Shown here: positions 25,149-31,836 of the stretch, piece after piece
How the letters are laid out: each line of letters opens with the position of its first letter
Numbering within the stretch: position 1 is the stretch's first letter
From: Alistipes sp.
GTDB taxonomy: Bacteria > Bacteroidota > Bacteroidia > Bacteroidales > Rikenellaceae
Assembly (NCBI GenBank): GCA_017463615.1
Contig: JAFTOU010000016.1
Coordinates: forward strand, 310,001-374,000
Reading direction: 5' to 3'
DNA: 64,000 bases
Position numbers and translations under genes: made by a program
Notes under the pieces: generated by a model
Database searches by the model: none
Told to the model about the DNA's origin: nothing
Seen by the model: the letters and a program-made list of their open reading frames with translations, nothing else

Positions 25149-26972
25149 ATGAAACTAAACACTTCAAACTCCGTAATGGTGCTCGCAACCACATTCGCTG
25201 AGCGTGGCGACTGGACTGTAGAGCAGCAGTTTGTACTACAGATGGGCTCATCCTATCTGCTGGCACACGGCATTGGCACTCCGCTGGCGAAGGATGCCGT
25301 AACGACCGTAAATGTCCCTGCTGATGGGCAGTACAACATCCTTGTCCGCACAAAGAACTGGACAAAGCACTGGTCTGATGGTCCTACGCCGGGCATCTTC
25401 TCCGTGCTGATTGACGGTCAGGACAATGGCACAACATACGGCACCGGCTCTGTGAATTGGCACTGGCAGTGTGGTGGCAAGGTTACCCTCAAGGCGGGCG
25501 AGCACACCCTCGCGCTACACGACCTTACAGGTTTTGACGGCCGCTGCGATGCCGTTATCCTCACCACCGAGGATTACACCCCATCCGAGAGCCTTGAGGA
25601 GTACTTCGCCCTGCGCGAGGCGCTGCTTGGCGCACCCGTTGTAGAGGATAAGGGCAGCTACGACTTCGTGGTTGTCGGTGGCGGTATCTCAGGCATCTGC
25701 GCAGCACTCGCTGCATCGCGCTTGGGTCTTAAGGTGGCGCTTATTCAGGACCGCTATGTGCTTGGTGGCAACAACTCCTCCGAGGTGCGCGTAGGTCTTG
25801 GTGGTCAGATAAACATTGACCCATATCCATCGCTTGGCTACCTGCTCAACGAGATTGGTCCCGACCGCATAGGTAACGCCCGCGGAGCACACCACTATCA
25901 GGACGACAAGAAGATGAAGGTTGTGCTTGCCGAGAAGAATATCTCGCTCTTTATGGGCTACACCGTAATTGAGGTGGCGAAGAATGGCGACAAGATTGCC
26001 TCTGTTGTGGCTCAGGAGGCTACAGCGCAGAACCGCATAAAGATTTCTGGAAAATACTTCTCCGACTGTACGGGCGATGCACATCTGGGCTATATGGCTG
26101 GTGCTGAGTGCCGTATGGGTCGTGAGGCTCGTGCCGAGTTTGACGAGCGCCTTGCCCCTGAGAAGGCTGACGATATGACCATGGGCGTATCTATAGAGTG
26201 GTACTGCGAGGACTGGAACACCCCTTGCGACTTCCCAGATTCGCTTGACTGGGGTCTGCGCCTTGACGAGTATACCGTAGAGCCAGTGCACCGCGCAAAT
26301 TGGTACTGGGAGGTAGGTATGATGGACGATCAGGTTGCCGACGCCGAGAAGATTCGCGACTACGGTATGTATGTTGCCTACTCAACATTCTCATACTGCA
26401 AGAACCGCTACTCAAAGAAGGAGGATTGGCAGTGCACCCACCTTACATGGGTTAGCCATGTGTCGGGTAAGCGCGAGTCCCGCCGTATTATGGGCGACTA
26501 TATCCTGCGCGAGCAAGACCTCACACGCCCAATTCGCCACGAGGACGAGACCTGCACCACCACTTGGCGTATTGACCAGCACTACCCTATGGAGAAGAAT
26601 AGCCGCGACTATCCAAACCAGGAGTGGCTCTCCTACGGCGTGCTTACACCTATTGACTTCTACGCCCTGCCTTACCGCTGCTTCTACTCTAAGGATATCA
26701 GCAATATGTTTATGGCGGGCCGTAATATCTCCGTCACACATATCGCTCTGGGCTCTACCCGCGTGATGCGTACCTGCGGACTTATCGGCGAGGTTGTCGG
26801 CATGGCTGCCGCAGTATGCTCTCGCCGCGACGCTATGCCGCGCGATGTCTACACCACCTACTTTGAGGACCTGAAGGAGCTTATGCGCAAGGGCACAGGC
26901 CGCACCGATGTCCCTTACACCCAGTTCTACCACCAAGTAGACCGCACCGGCCACCAGGCTGAGGATAGATAA
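25149..26972 (+). CDS. FAD-dependent oxidoreductase with N-terminal beta-sandwich domain, paralogue 2
   Basis: 607 aa. Same architecture as the gene before it and similar over the full length (for example TFAERGDWTVEQQF, YDFVVVGGGISGICAALAASR, LGGNNSSEVRVGLGGQIN, DVPYTQ near the end), so the pair is a tandem duplication that has diverged, mostly in surface residues and in the substrate-side segments (VTEVTKRGESIAS versus VIEVAKNGDKIAS). Codon choice is more biased than in paralogue 1, hinting at higher expression. Terminator at 26976-27013. Function not known; the pair may process two related substrates or form a hetero-oligomer. Confidence 0.78.
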   Translation: MKLNTSNSVMVLATTFAERGDWTVEQQFVLQMGSSYLLAHGIGTPLAKDAVTTVNVPADGQYNILVRTKNWTKHWSDGPTPGIFSVLIDGQDNGTTYGTGSVNWHWQCGGKVTLKAGEHTLALHDLTGFDGRCDAVILTTEDYTPSESLEEYFALREALLGAPVVEDKGSYDFVVVGGGISGICAALAASRLGLKVALIQDRYVLGGNNSSEVRVGLGGQINIDPYPSLGYLLNEIGPDRIGNARGAHHYQDDKKMKVVLAEKNISLFMGYTVIEVAKNGDKIASVVAQEATAQNRIKISGKYFSDCTGDAHLGYMAGAECRMGREARAEFDERLAPEKADDMTMGVSIEWYCEDWNTPCDFPDSLDWGLRLDEYTVEPVHRANWYWEVGMMDDQVADAEKIRDYGMYVAYSTFSYCKNRYSKKEDWQCTHLTWVSHVSGKRESRRIMGDYILREQDLTRPIRHEDETCTTTWRIDQHYPMEKNSRDYPNQEWLSYGVLTPIDFYALPYRCFYSKDISNMFMAGRNISVTHIALGSTRVMRTCGLIGEVVGMAAAVCSRRDAMPRDVYTTYFEDLKELMRKGTGRTDVPYTQFYHQVDRTGHQAEDR

Positions 26973-26975
26973 CAA

Positions 26976-27013
26976 AACAGACGGCAGGTTTTTCCTGCCG
27001 TTTGTTTTGTTAG
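26976..27013 (+). terminator. Terminator after FAD enzyme pair
   Basis: AAAACAGACGGCAGG-TTTTT-CCTGCCGTTTGTTTTG hairpin ending in a T-rich tail. It is followed by a GGCTATTAGCC-type micro-repeat tract (27008-27056). Confidence 0.82.
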
Positions 27014-27061
27014 CCGTTGGCCTTTGGCTGTTAGCCATTGGCTAATAGCCAATAGTAATCT

Positions 27062-27096
27062 ATAAAAAACGAGTCCATGGTGGACTCGTTTTTTAT
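27062..27096 (-). terminator. Terminator of flavin reductase operon
   Basis: AAAAAACGAGTCCA-TGG-TGGACTCGTTTTTT, symmetrical with T runs both ways; overlaps the stop of the 129-aa gene on the minus strand. Confidence 0.85.
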
Positions 27097-27482
27097 AGAT
27101 TCTTGATATACTCTTTGCCGCAGCCGCCGAAGCAGTTTACATTTAGTTTGTCCGAAAAGAGCTCCTCCTCGCCCTTCAGGATGCGCACCTGGAGTGGGAA
27201 GGTGGTAGCAACGCCCGCCAGAGTGGTTGTTGGCGGCAGGGAGTTGGGGAGTAGGTAGATGTAGAATCGCACGCTATGGCAGCTCTCAAAGTTGAGGGAG
27301 ACATGGCGACGGCGGAGCCAGCCCTCGGGGGCGTGGTCGCTATTGGAGTCTATAGGCAATGGCGAGTCCTCAACAGAGTGGTAGCCCGTCTGCTCGCCCG
27401 CCTCATTGCGCAGGCTGAGGGTTACCATTATGTTGTAGCGCCAATTTTCGGCGTAGGATGTAGTCAGCTGTAGGGTATACAT
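27093..27482 (-). CDS. Hypothetical beta-rich protein
   Basis: 129 aa. No signal peptide. Composition and strand pattern (LQLTTSYAENWRYNIMVTLSLRNEAGEQ, VRFYIYLLPNSLPPTTTLAGVATTFPLQVRILKGEEEL) suggest one beta-sandwich domain. It ends with NCFGGCGKEYIKNL, in which two cysteines four apart near the terminus could bind metal or a thiol partner. The start overlaps the stop of the upstream 187-aa gene by one base, so the products are probably made together. Not recognised as a named family. Confidence 0.6.
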   Translation of the reverse strand: MYTLQLTTSYAENWRYNIMVTLSLRNEAGEQTGYHSVEDSPLPIDSNSDHAPEGWLRRRHVSLNFESCHSVRFYIYLLPNSLPPTTTLAGVATTFPLQVRILKGEEELFSDKLNVNCFGGCGKEYIKNL

Positions 27483-28045
27483 TAGCTTGGCAAATCGACC
27501 TTAACCTTCTCGTACTTATAGCCCATAAGGTAGAGTGCCGACGATGCTCCGAGGGCGAAAAATACCTTAACCACGCGGGCGAAGATGTGAAACGCCATAA
27601 CGCTCTGAGGCTCAACACCCTCCTTGCGAATAGCGGTCTCGGCACTCTGTGCAGCGCTGCGCAGGGTATTCTCCAGATTGTCAATATCTGCCTGCTTGAT
27701 GCCATTGTCAAGCATCAGGTAGTTCACATACTCGTCCATCTCGTCAAAGCCACGAGCATCGCGCAGGCGGAGGTAGATATTCTCACCCTCGCCGATACTC
27801 TGCTTATCCCACAGCACCGCCGCGCCAGCACCGAAATATGCTGCCCAAGCGATAGCGGCAAGTGGATAGTCGGCAATCTGCGGTACGGCATCTGCCATAT
27901 AGTCGGGAGCGCAGCGGTGCCACAGCTCCGTAAGCTCCTCAACCTCGTATGTATAGCCACCCAGCAGCTTTTTGTCCGACAACATCTTCATCAGCTGCTC
28001 GGCGAGCGACTTCTCAAAATTCTGTAAATACTCTTGCTGTTCCAT
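27482..28045 (-). CDS. Hypothetical helical protein of flavin reductase operon
   Basis: 187 aa, largely helical. Hydrophobic patches occur at YPLAAIAWAAYFGAGAAVLW (about 80-100) and VVKVFFALGASSALYLMGYKYE (C-terminal), but neither is a certain membrane span. Pattern TEDV/YMADAVPQIADYP suggests a soluble all-alpha fold. It sits two bases downstream of the flavin reductase gene and overlaps the 129-aa gene. Conserved hypothetical in this order as far as I can judge; no function is proposed. Confidence 0.6.
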   Translation of the reverse strand: MEQQEYLQNFEKSLAEQLMKMLSDKKLLGGYTYEVEELTELWHRCAPDYMADAVPQIADYPLAAIAWAAYFGAGAAVLWDKQSIGEGENIYLRLRDARGFDEMDEYVNYLMLDNGIKQADIDNLENTLRSAAQSAETAIRKEGVEPQSVMAFHIFARVVKVFFALGASSALYLMGYKYEKVKVDLPS

Positions 28046-28047
28046 AA

Positions 28048-28641
28048 TTATCTCTTTTTTCTCTTCTCCTTCTTCACTGTTGAGCCCTTGACCGTCCAGC
28101 CAAAGGTGCCGAGCTTCTCGCCCAGCGCAAAATACTCGCCGTGCGCATAGCCCAGCAGGTTGGCACGACTGAGGTCCAACTTGCCACTCTGAGGGTCAAG
28201 CAACGACTCATCTACCCTCACGCCCACAACCTCGGCGATAAACATATCGTGCGAGCCGAGCGGGATAACCTGCTTGACCTTGCACTCAATATTCACTGGC
28301 GACTGAGCAATCGCTGGCGCAGAGATATGCTCGCAACGCTCGGCGGTAAGACCGCAGTACTCAAACTTATCAAAGTCCCTGCCCGAACGCACACCACACC
28401 AATCTGTTGCCTCGGCAAGCGCTACGGTGGTGAGGTTTATGACAAACTCGCCCGTGCTGCGAATCATCTGGTACGAGTGCCTCTCTGGGCGAACCGATAT
28501 GTAACACATCGCAGGCTCGGAGCATATCGTACCCACCCACGCCACGGTAATAATATTCTTCTGCCCATCAATATCGCCACAACTCACCAGCACCGCTGGC
28601 ACTGGCGAAATCATCGTCCCGGGCTTCCATAACTGTTTCAT
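28048..28641 (-). CDS. Flavin reductase family protein (flavoredoxin-like)
   Basis: 197 aa from the ATG at 28641 (MKQLWKPGTMISPVPAVLVSCGD). An ATG 27 bases upstream lies beyond the -7 element at 28646-28653 and would not be transcribed. FMN-binding flavin-reductase motifs: TVAWVGTICSEPAMCYISVRPERHSYQMIRSTGEFVINL, then ATDWCGVRSGRDFDKFEYCGL and ECKVKQVIPLGSHDMFIAEVVGV. Such proteins pass electrons through FMN in redox or detoxification steps. First gene of a three-gene operon. A perfect 11-bp inverted repeat covers the promoter. Confidence 0.85.
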   Translation of the reverse strand: MKQLWKPGTMISPVPAVLVSCGDIDGQKNIITVAWVGTICSEPAMCYISVRPERHSYQMIRSTGEFVINLTTVALAEATDWCGVRSGRDFDKFEYCGLTAERCEHISAPAIAQSPVNIECKVKQVIPLGSHDMFIAEVVGVRVDESLLDPQSGKLDLSRANLLGYAHGEYFALGEKLGTFGWTVKGSTVKKEKRKKR

Positions 28642-28645
28642 AGCG

Positions 28646-28680
28646 CAAATATACGACTTTTTTCTCAATGTCGTATATTT
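28646..28680 (-). promoter_or_regulatory. Promoter element and operator palindrome of flavin reductase operon
   Basis: AAATATACGAC (28647-28657) and GTCGTATATTT (28670-28680) are a perfect inverted repeat with 12-base spacer. The left arm includes the minus-strand -7 box TATATTTG (28653-28646), so a dimeric repressor bound here would block transcription. Confidence 0.65.
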
Positions 28681-28704
28681 GGCTGTTGGCTATTGGCCAT
28701 TGGC

Positions 28705-28795
28705 TGTTGGCTCGTCTGCGACGACCCTTCCTCCTCGCGGCTCGGCATAGTGTGCAAGCACCCTCTGCCCTCGCTCCGCAGCGTCGGTTGGCTTT
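28705..28795 (+). repeat. Intergenic repeat family B, copy 3
   Basis: TGGCTCGTCTGCGACGACCC, TTCCTCCTCGCGGCTCGG, CTCGCTCCGCAGCGTCGG; same motif order as the copies at 1926 and 18978. Confidence 0.7.
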
Positions 28796-28804
28796 TTAGA
28801 GGTA

Positions 28805-28930
28805 TTTTATTAAAGGTCATTAAAGAGAATTAAGGGTTACTAATGGTCGCTGGCGCGACGCTACGTAATACATAAAATGATTGCGCCACCCTTAATAACC
28901 CTTAATCTCCCTTAATAGCCTTTAATATGT
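28805..28930. repeat. Intergenic repeat family C, copy 2
   Basis: ATTAAAGAGAATTAAGGGTT, TAATGGTCGCTGGCGCGACG and the inverse CCCTTAATAACCCTTAATC, matching 6722-6825. Together with repeat B and palindrome copy 7 it fills the gap between the flavin reductase promoter and gdhA; no gene seen. Confidence 0.7.
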
Positions 28931-29016
28931 CGCCATCCAGCTTGCTCCGCTGGTTATTATATACACGCATTTAGCGTCAGAACGCGGTAAGCAATGTTAG
29001 ACAAGGCGCCGTTCCG

Positions 29017-29141
29017 TTTTGTTGTCAGAGTGTGCCAGATTCGGGGCATCGTGAAAATAGCCTGGATGGGTTGTACTTGAGCGTACTACCCATTCAGGCT
29101 ATTAAGGGATGTGCCGTAGGTGGCACACTATCACAACAAAA
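29017..29141 (-). repeat. Post-stop palindrome copy 7 (abuts gdhA stop)
   Basis: 125 bp and the most symmetrical copy: TTTTGTTGT-CAG-AGTGTGCCA pairs with TGGCACACT-ATC-ACAACAAAA, and ATAGCCTGGATGGGTTGTAC pairs with GTACTACCCATTCAGGCTAT. Directly adjacent to the gdhA TAG. Confidence 0.88.
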
Positions 29142-30482
29142 CTACACTATGCCTTGTTCTAACATAGCCTGCGCCACCTTCATAAAGCCGGCGATATTTG
29201 CTCCCTTGACATAGTTGATGTAGCCGTCGGGTTGGGTGCCGTACTTGACGCAAGCGGCGTGGATGGACTCCATGATGTAGTGGAGCTTGCTGTCTACCTC
29301 GGCGGCGGACCAGCTCAGGTGCATAGCGTTCTGGGTCATCTCAAGACCTGAGGTTGCAACGCCACCAGCATTGACAGCCTTACCCGGAGCGAAGAGGATG
29401 CCCGCGTTCTGGAATGTCGCGATAGCCTCTGGGGTGCAGCCCATATTTGAGACCTCGGCAGCGCACCAGGTGCCATTTGCAAGCAGTTCGGCAGCGTCGT
29501 CGCCATTGAGCTCGTTCTGGAAGGCACATGGCAGGGCGATGTCGCACTTGATGCTCCACGCCTTCTTGCCAGGGATGAATGTTGCGTCGGTGAACTTCTC
29601 TGCAAAAGGGGCAACGATATTGCGGTTAGATGCGCGCAGCTCAAGCATATAGTCCAGCTTCTGCTGATTCATACCATTTGGATTGTACACCACGCCGTCA
29701 GGACCAGAGATAGCGATGACGGTCGCACCCAGCTCGGTAGCCTTTGTAGCAGCGCCCCAAGCGACATTTCCGAAGCCTGAGATAGCCACCGTAGCGCCCT
29801 TGATGCTCTTGCCAGCCTTTGCGAGCATATGCTCCACGAAGTAGAGCGCGCCGAAGCCGGTAGCCTCTGGACGAATAAGTGAGCCGCCCCAAGTCATACC
29901 TTTGCCCGTAAGCACGCCGGTGTTGTACTCGCGCGCCAGCTTCTTGTACATACCGTACATATAGCCAATCTCGCGACCACCTACACCCACATCGCCCGCA
30001 GGGACATCGGTATCAGGGCCTATGTTGTTCCACAGCTCCCACATAAAGGCCTGGCAGAAGCGCATAATCTCGGCGTCCGACTTGCCCACTGGGTCAAAGT
30101 CCGAGCCACCCTTCGCGCCACCCATCGGCAGTGTTGTGAGTGCATTCTTGAATGTCTGCTCAAAGCCCAAGAACTTGAGCATAGATGGATTTACAGCCTT
30201 ATGGAAGCGAATACCACCCTTGTAAGGACCTATCGCGCTGTTGAACTGGATGCGATAGCCGAGGTTTGTCTGAATCTCGCCATTGTCGTCTACCCATGTT
30301 ACTCGGAAGGTAAAGATGCGGTCTGGCTCAACCATACGCTCAACAATCTTCGCCTTCTCAAACTCAGGATGCTGATTGTATACCTCCTCAATAGACTCTA
30401 ACACCTCCTGCACCGCCTGCAGATACTCGCTCTCGCCTGGATGCTTGCGCTCCAAGTCCGCCATAATAGTTTGAACTTTCAT
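29142..30482 (-). CDS. gdhA: Glutamate dehydrogenase, hexameric NADP-type
   Basis: 446 aa from the ATG at 30482 (MKVQTIMADLERKHPGESEYLQAV). The longer frame to 30524 is excluded because the promoter -7 box is at 30512-30519, 30 bases upstream of the chosen start. The enzyme interconverts 2-oxoglutarate plus ammonia with glutamate. Motifs: PYKGGIRFHKAVNPSMLKFL, the catalytic lysine in PMGGAKGGSDFDP, GKGMTWGGSLIRPEATGFG, and a dinucleotide motif AISGFGNVAWGAATK. It is a stand-alone gene with a full promoter and palindrome copy 7 at its stop. Confidence 0.96.
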   Translation of the reverse strand: MKVQTIMADLERKHPGESEYLQAVQEVLESIEEVYNQHPEFEKAKIVERMVEPDRIFTFRVTWVDDNGEIQTNLGYRIQFNSAIGPYKGGIRFHKAVNPSMLKFLGFEQTFKNALTTLPMGGAKGGSDFDPVGKSDAEIMRFCQAFMWELWNNIGPDTDVPAGDVGVGGREIGYMYGMYKKLAREYNTGVLTGKGMTWGGSLIRPEATGFGALYFVEHMLAKAGKSIKGATVAISGFGNVAWGAATKATELGATVIAISGPDGVVYNPNGMNQQKLDYMLELRASNRNIVAPFAEKFTDATFIPGKKAWSIKCDIALPCAFQNELNGDDAAELLANGTWCAAEVSNMGCTPEAIATFQNAGILFAPGKAVNAGGVATSGLEMTQNAMHLSWSAAEVDSKLHYIMESIHAACVKYGTQPDGYINYVKGANIAGFMKVAQAMLEQGIV

Positions 30483-30511
30483 ATCGTAGAAGTTTTTAGG
30501 TTTTTCCTCTA

Positions 30512-30542
30512 CAAAGTTAATCAAAACAACGGAAGAAACAAA
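30512..30542 (-). promoter_or_regulatory. gdhA promoter
   Basis: Minus strand TTTG (30542-30539), 19 bases, TAACTTTG (30519-30512). It decides the start codon at 30482. Confidence 0.82.
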
Positions 30543-30666
30543 AAATTTGTAGCGTTTTTATTGGCTATTAGCTGTTGGCTGTTAGCTATTAGCTTTTTAG
30601 AGGTGTCGCCTGCGGCGACGAGTGTTGAGGGGTAGGGCTTGTACCGTCGTCCACTCCTTGCACTCA

Positions 30667-30789
30667 TTTATCGTCAGAGTGCGCCAGGTACGAGACATCG
30701 TGAAAAATCTCCGGATGGGACATCCTATGCGTATTTCCCATTCGGAGATTTGAGGGATGTGCCGTAGATGGCGTGCTATCACGATAAAA
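30667..30789 (-). repeat. Post-stop palindrome copy 8 (abuts terminator-like T tract)
   Basis: 123 bp, outer arms TTTATCGT/ACGATAAA, inner stem AATCTCCGGATGGGA/TCCCATTCGGAGATT. Unlike the other copies it does not follow a protein gene; its right end touches the T run that ends the minus-strand hairpin of direct repeat R1. GGCTATTAGCC-type micro-repeats lie to the left (30560-30600). Confidence 0.8.
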
Positions 30790-30790
30790 T

Positions 30791-30881
30791 AAAAAAAAAT
30801 GAGGTCTTCGGTGGTATTCAACTACCCAAAAGAGCACCTCCTGGGAGTCTTAGCAGGACCCTTTGCCCCGCAACGCTGCGA
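30791..30881 (-). repeat. Direct repeat R1 with terminator-like end
   Basis: About 80 bases nearly identical to 31343-31422: plus strand AAAAAATGAGGTCTTCGG... through AGCAGGACCCTTTGCCCCGCAAC. Read on the minus strand it ends in a hairpin (GAGGT...ACCTC) and a run of T, the form of an intrinsic terminator. No promoter was found upstream of this copy. Confidence 0.75.
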
Positions 30882-30921
30882 TTGAGCCGAGAGTAGACCG
30901 AGATAAGGGGATTTGCATTTT

Positions 30922-30984
30922 GAAAAAATAACCGTTTTATACACTATGATAAATCTTGATTTAAGTCATAGTTATAAAACGGTT
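30922..30984 (-). terminator. Strong palindrome ending a possible minus-strand RNA
   Basis: AACCGTTTTATA (30930-30941) pairs with TATAAAACGGTT (30973-30984); inside, CTATGA/TCATAG and TAAATC/GATTTA continue the stem. On the minus strand it is followed by ATTTTTTC, consistent with an intrinsic terminator. Confidence 0.6.
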
Positions 30985-31342
30985 AAAGGAGGAACTCCTG
31001 CGAATCTCATTATTGAGACAAGTCTACCGAGGCGTAGCAGTGAAGAGGCTGACGGCAGAAGATTTGCCGTTGCAATATGAGAAATTAAGACAATGTGATT
31101 ACGGACTACCCCAACAGACCCGTCAGCCTCAACCGCCGAACTATCCGTTCAACGCAAAATGAGTGCATAGAGGTGACGATTTGCAGAAACCAAAGGTTTG
31201 AATTAGATTTGATGGCAGCAGCCAAACTTGTTTGAGATGATGACAGCAAAGCTAATTCAATGTTGCGAAGCAACTCTGCAAATCGCAAGTAAGAACTTTA
31301 CTGAGACAGCCCGTCCAAAGAACAGTTCACATATAGGCACAA
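30985..31342 (-). ncRNA. Candidate structured RNA between direct repeats R1 and R2
   Basis: About 360 bases rich in nested complementary segments: GATTTGCAGA/TCTGCAAATC closing an outer helix (31179-31285 region) that contains GAATTAG/CTAATTC and small hairpins AAACCAAAGGTTT and GTTGCGAAGCAAC; and GAGGCTGACGG/CCGTCAGCCTC enclosing about 65 bases. It ends at the strong palindrome on the minus strand. It does not show RNase P (GAGGAAAGTCC), tmRNA or SRP motifs. Strand and ends are inferred from terminator polarity. Alternatively two short plus-strand frames are open here (44 codons from 30946, and about 65 codons ending at 31162), so a decayed gene is possible. Confidence 0.4.
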
Positions 31343-31478
31343 AAAAAATGAGGTCTTCGGTGGTATTCAACTACCCAAAAGAGCACCTCCTGGGAGTCTT
31401 AGCAGGACCCTTTGCCCCGCAACCGCCGATTTCCTCAACCAACCTAAAACTACTAACCTAAAATGAACCTTAAAACTT
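31343..31478 (-). ncRNA. Candidate small RNA gene (direct repeat R2 with own promoter)
   Basis: A consensus minus-strand promoter (31484-31514) predicts a transcript starting near 31478 and ending at the hairpin plus T8 at 31365-31343, about 135 bases. The 3' two thirds is the copy R2 of the direct repeat. No convincing minus-strand reading frame. The plus strand of both repeats starts with an open frame MRSSVVFNYPKEHLLG..., which I consider fortuitous because the ATG lies in the terminator stem. Not matched to any RNA family I can recall. Confidence 0.5.
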
Positions 31479-31483
31479 CACTG

Positions 31484-31514
31484 CAAAGGTAAGGGCTTTT
31501 TTTGAACTGTGCAA
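31484..31514 (-). promoter_or_regulatory. Promoter of candidate small RNA
   Basis: Minus strand CTTG (TTG 31514-31512), 20 bases, TACCTTTG (31491-31484). No protein gene starts downstream, which supports an RNA product. The 31515-31780 stretch is AT-rich and otherwise empty. Confidence 0.65.
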
Positions 31515-31788
31515 GAGTTTTATTAAAAAATTTCAATAATTTTTTCATTTTTCTTAACAATTCGGTTTATACCTATATTTATATACGCGCGTAAGTGTTT
31601 TTTTCGGGTGCGTTTTTGTGTGATTTTGGGCGGCAAGATGGTTGTGATTTGCGTTTTGGCGAAAAAGTTAGCCAAAAAGATAGGTATTTATACCTAACTA
31701 CGGGGCGAAAGTTTCCTTTTCTTTCTTTTTTATTGCAGATTTTGATAAAAATTTTCCTTTTCCGCTTTTATTGTATTCGTTTTTGTTA

Positions 31789-31796
31789 TAACTTTG
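31789..31796 (+). promoter_or_regulatory. -7 element of glpABC operon
   Basis: TAACTTTG 41 bases before the glpA ATG; no clear -33 TTG at consensus distance. Confidence 0.55.
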
Positions 31797-31836
31797 CATC
31801 CAGAAATCTACCACTTGCATTTCACACACAACAAAG

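Noticed and set aside
30483-30524. Upstream start of glutamate dehydrogenase
   Set aside because: The extension overlaps the promoter -7 box (30512-30519); ATG at 30482 gives the family-typical length.
30946-31080. 44-codon plus-strand frame (MINLDLSHSYKTVKGG...) and an overlapping ~65-codon frame ending at 31162
   Set aside because: Both are short, overlap each other, lack a ribosome-binding context, and the ATG lies within the strong palindrome. Kept only as an alternative for the structured-RNA call.
30922-31342. RNase P RNA, tmRNA or 6S RNA
   Set aside because: The invariant GAGGAAAGTCC and ACAGAA blocks of RNase P, the tmRNA tRNA-like ends and the 6S central bubble pattern were not found on either strand.
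31343-31461. Short frame MRSSVVFNYPKEHLLG... present in both direct repeats
   Set aside because: The ATG is in the stem of a minus-strand terminator and the two copies diverge in frame after the repeat. Identity of the peptide follows from DNA duplication.
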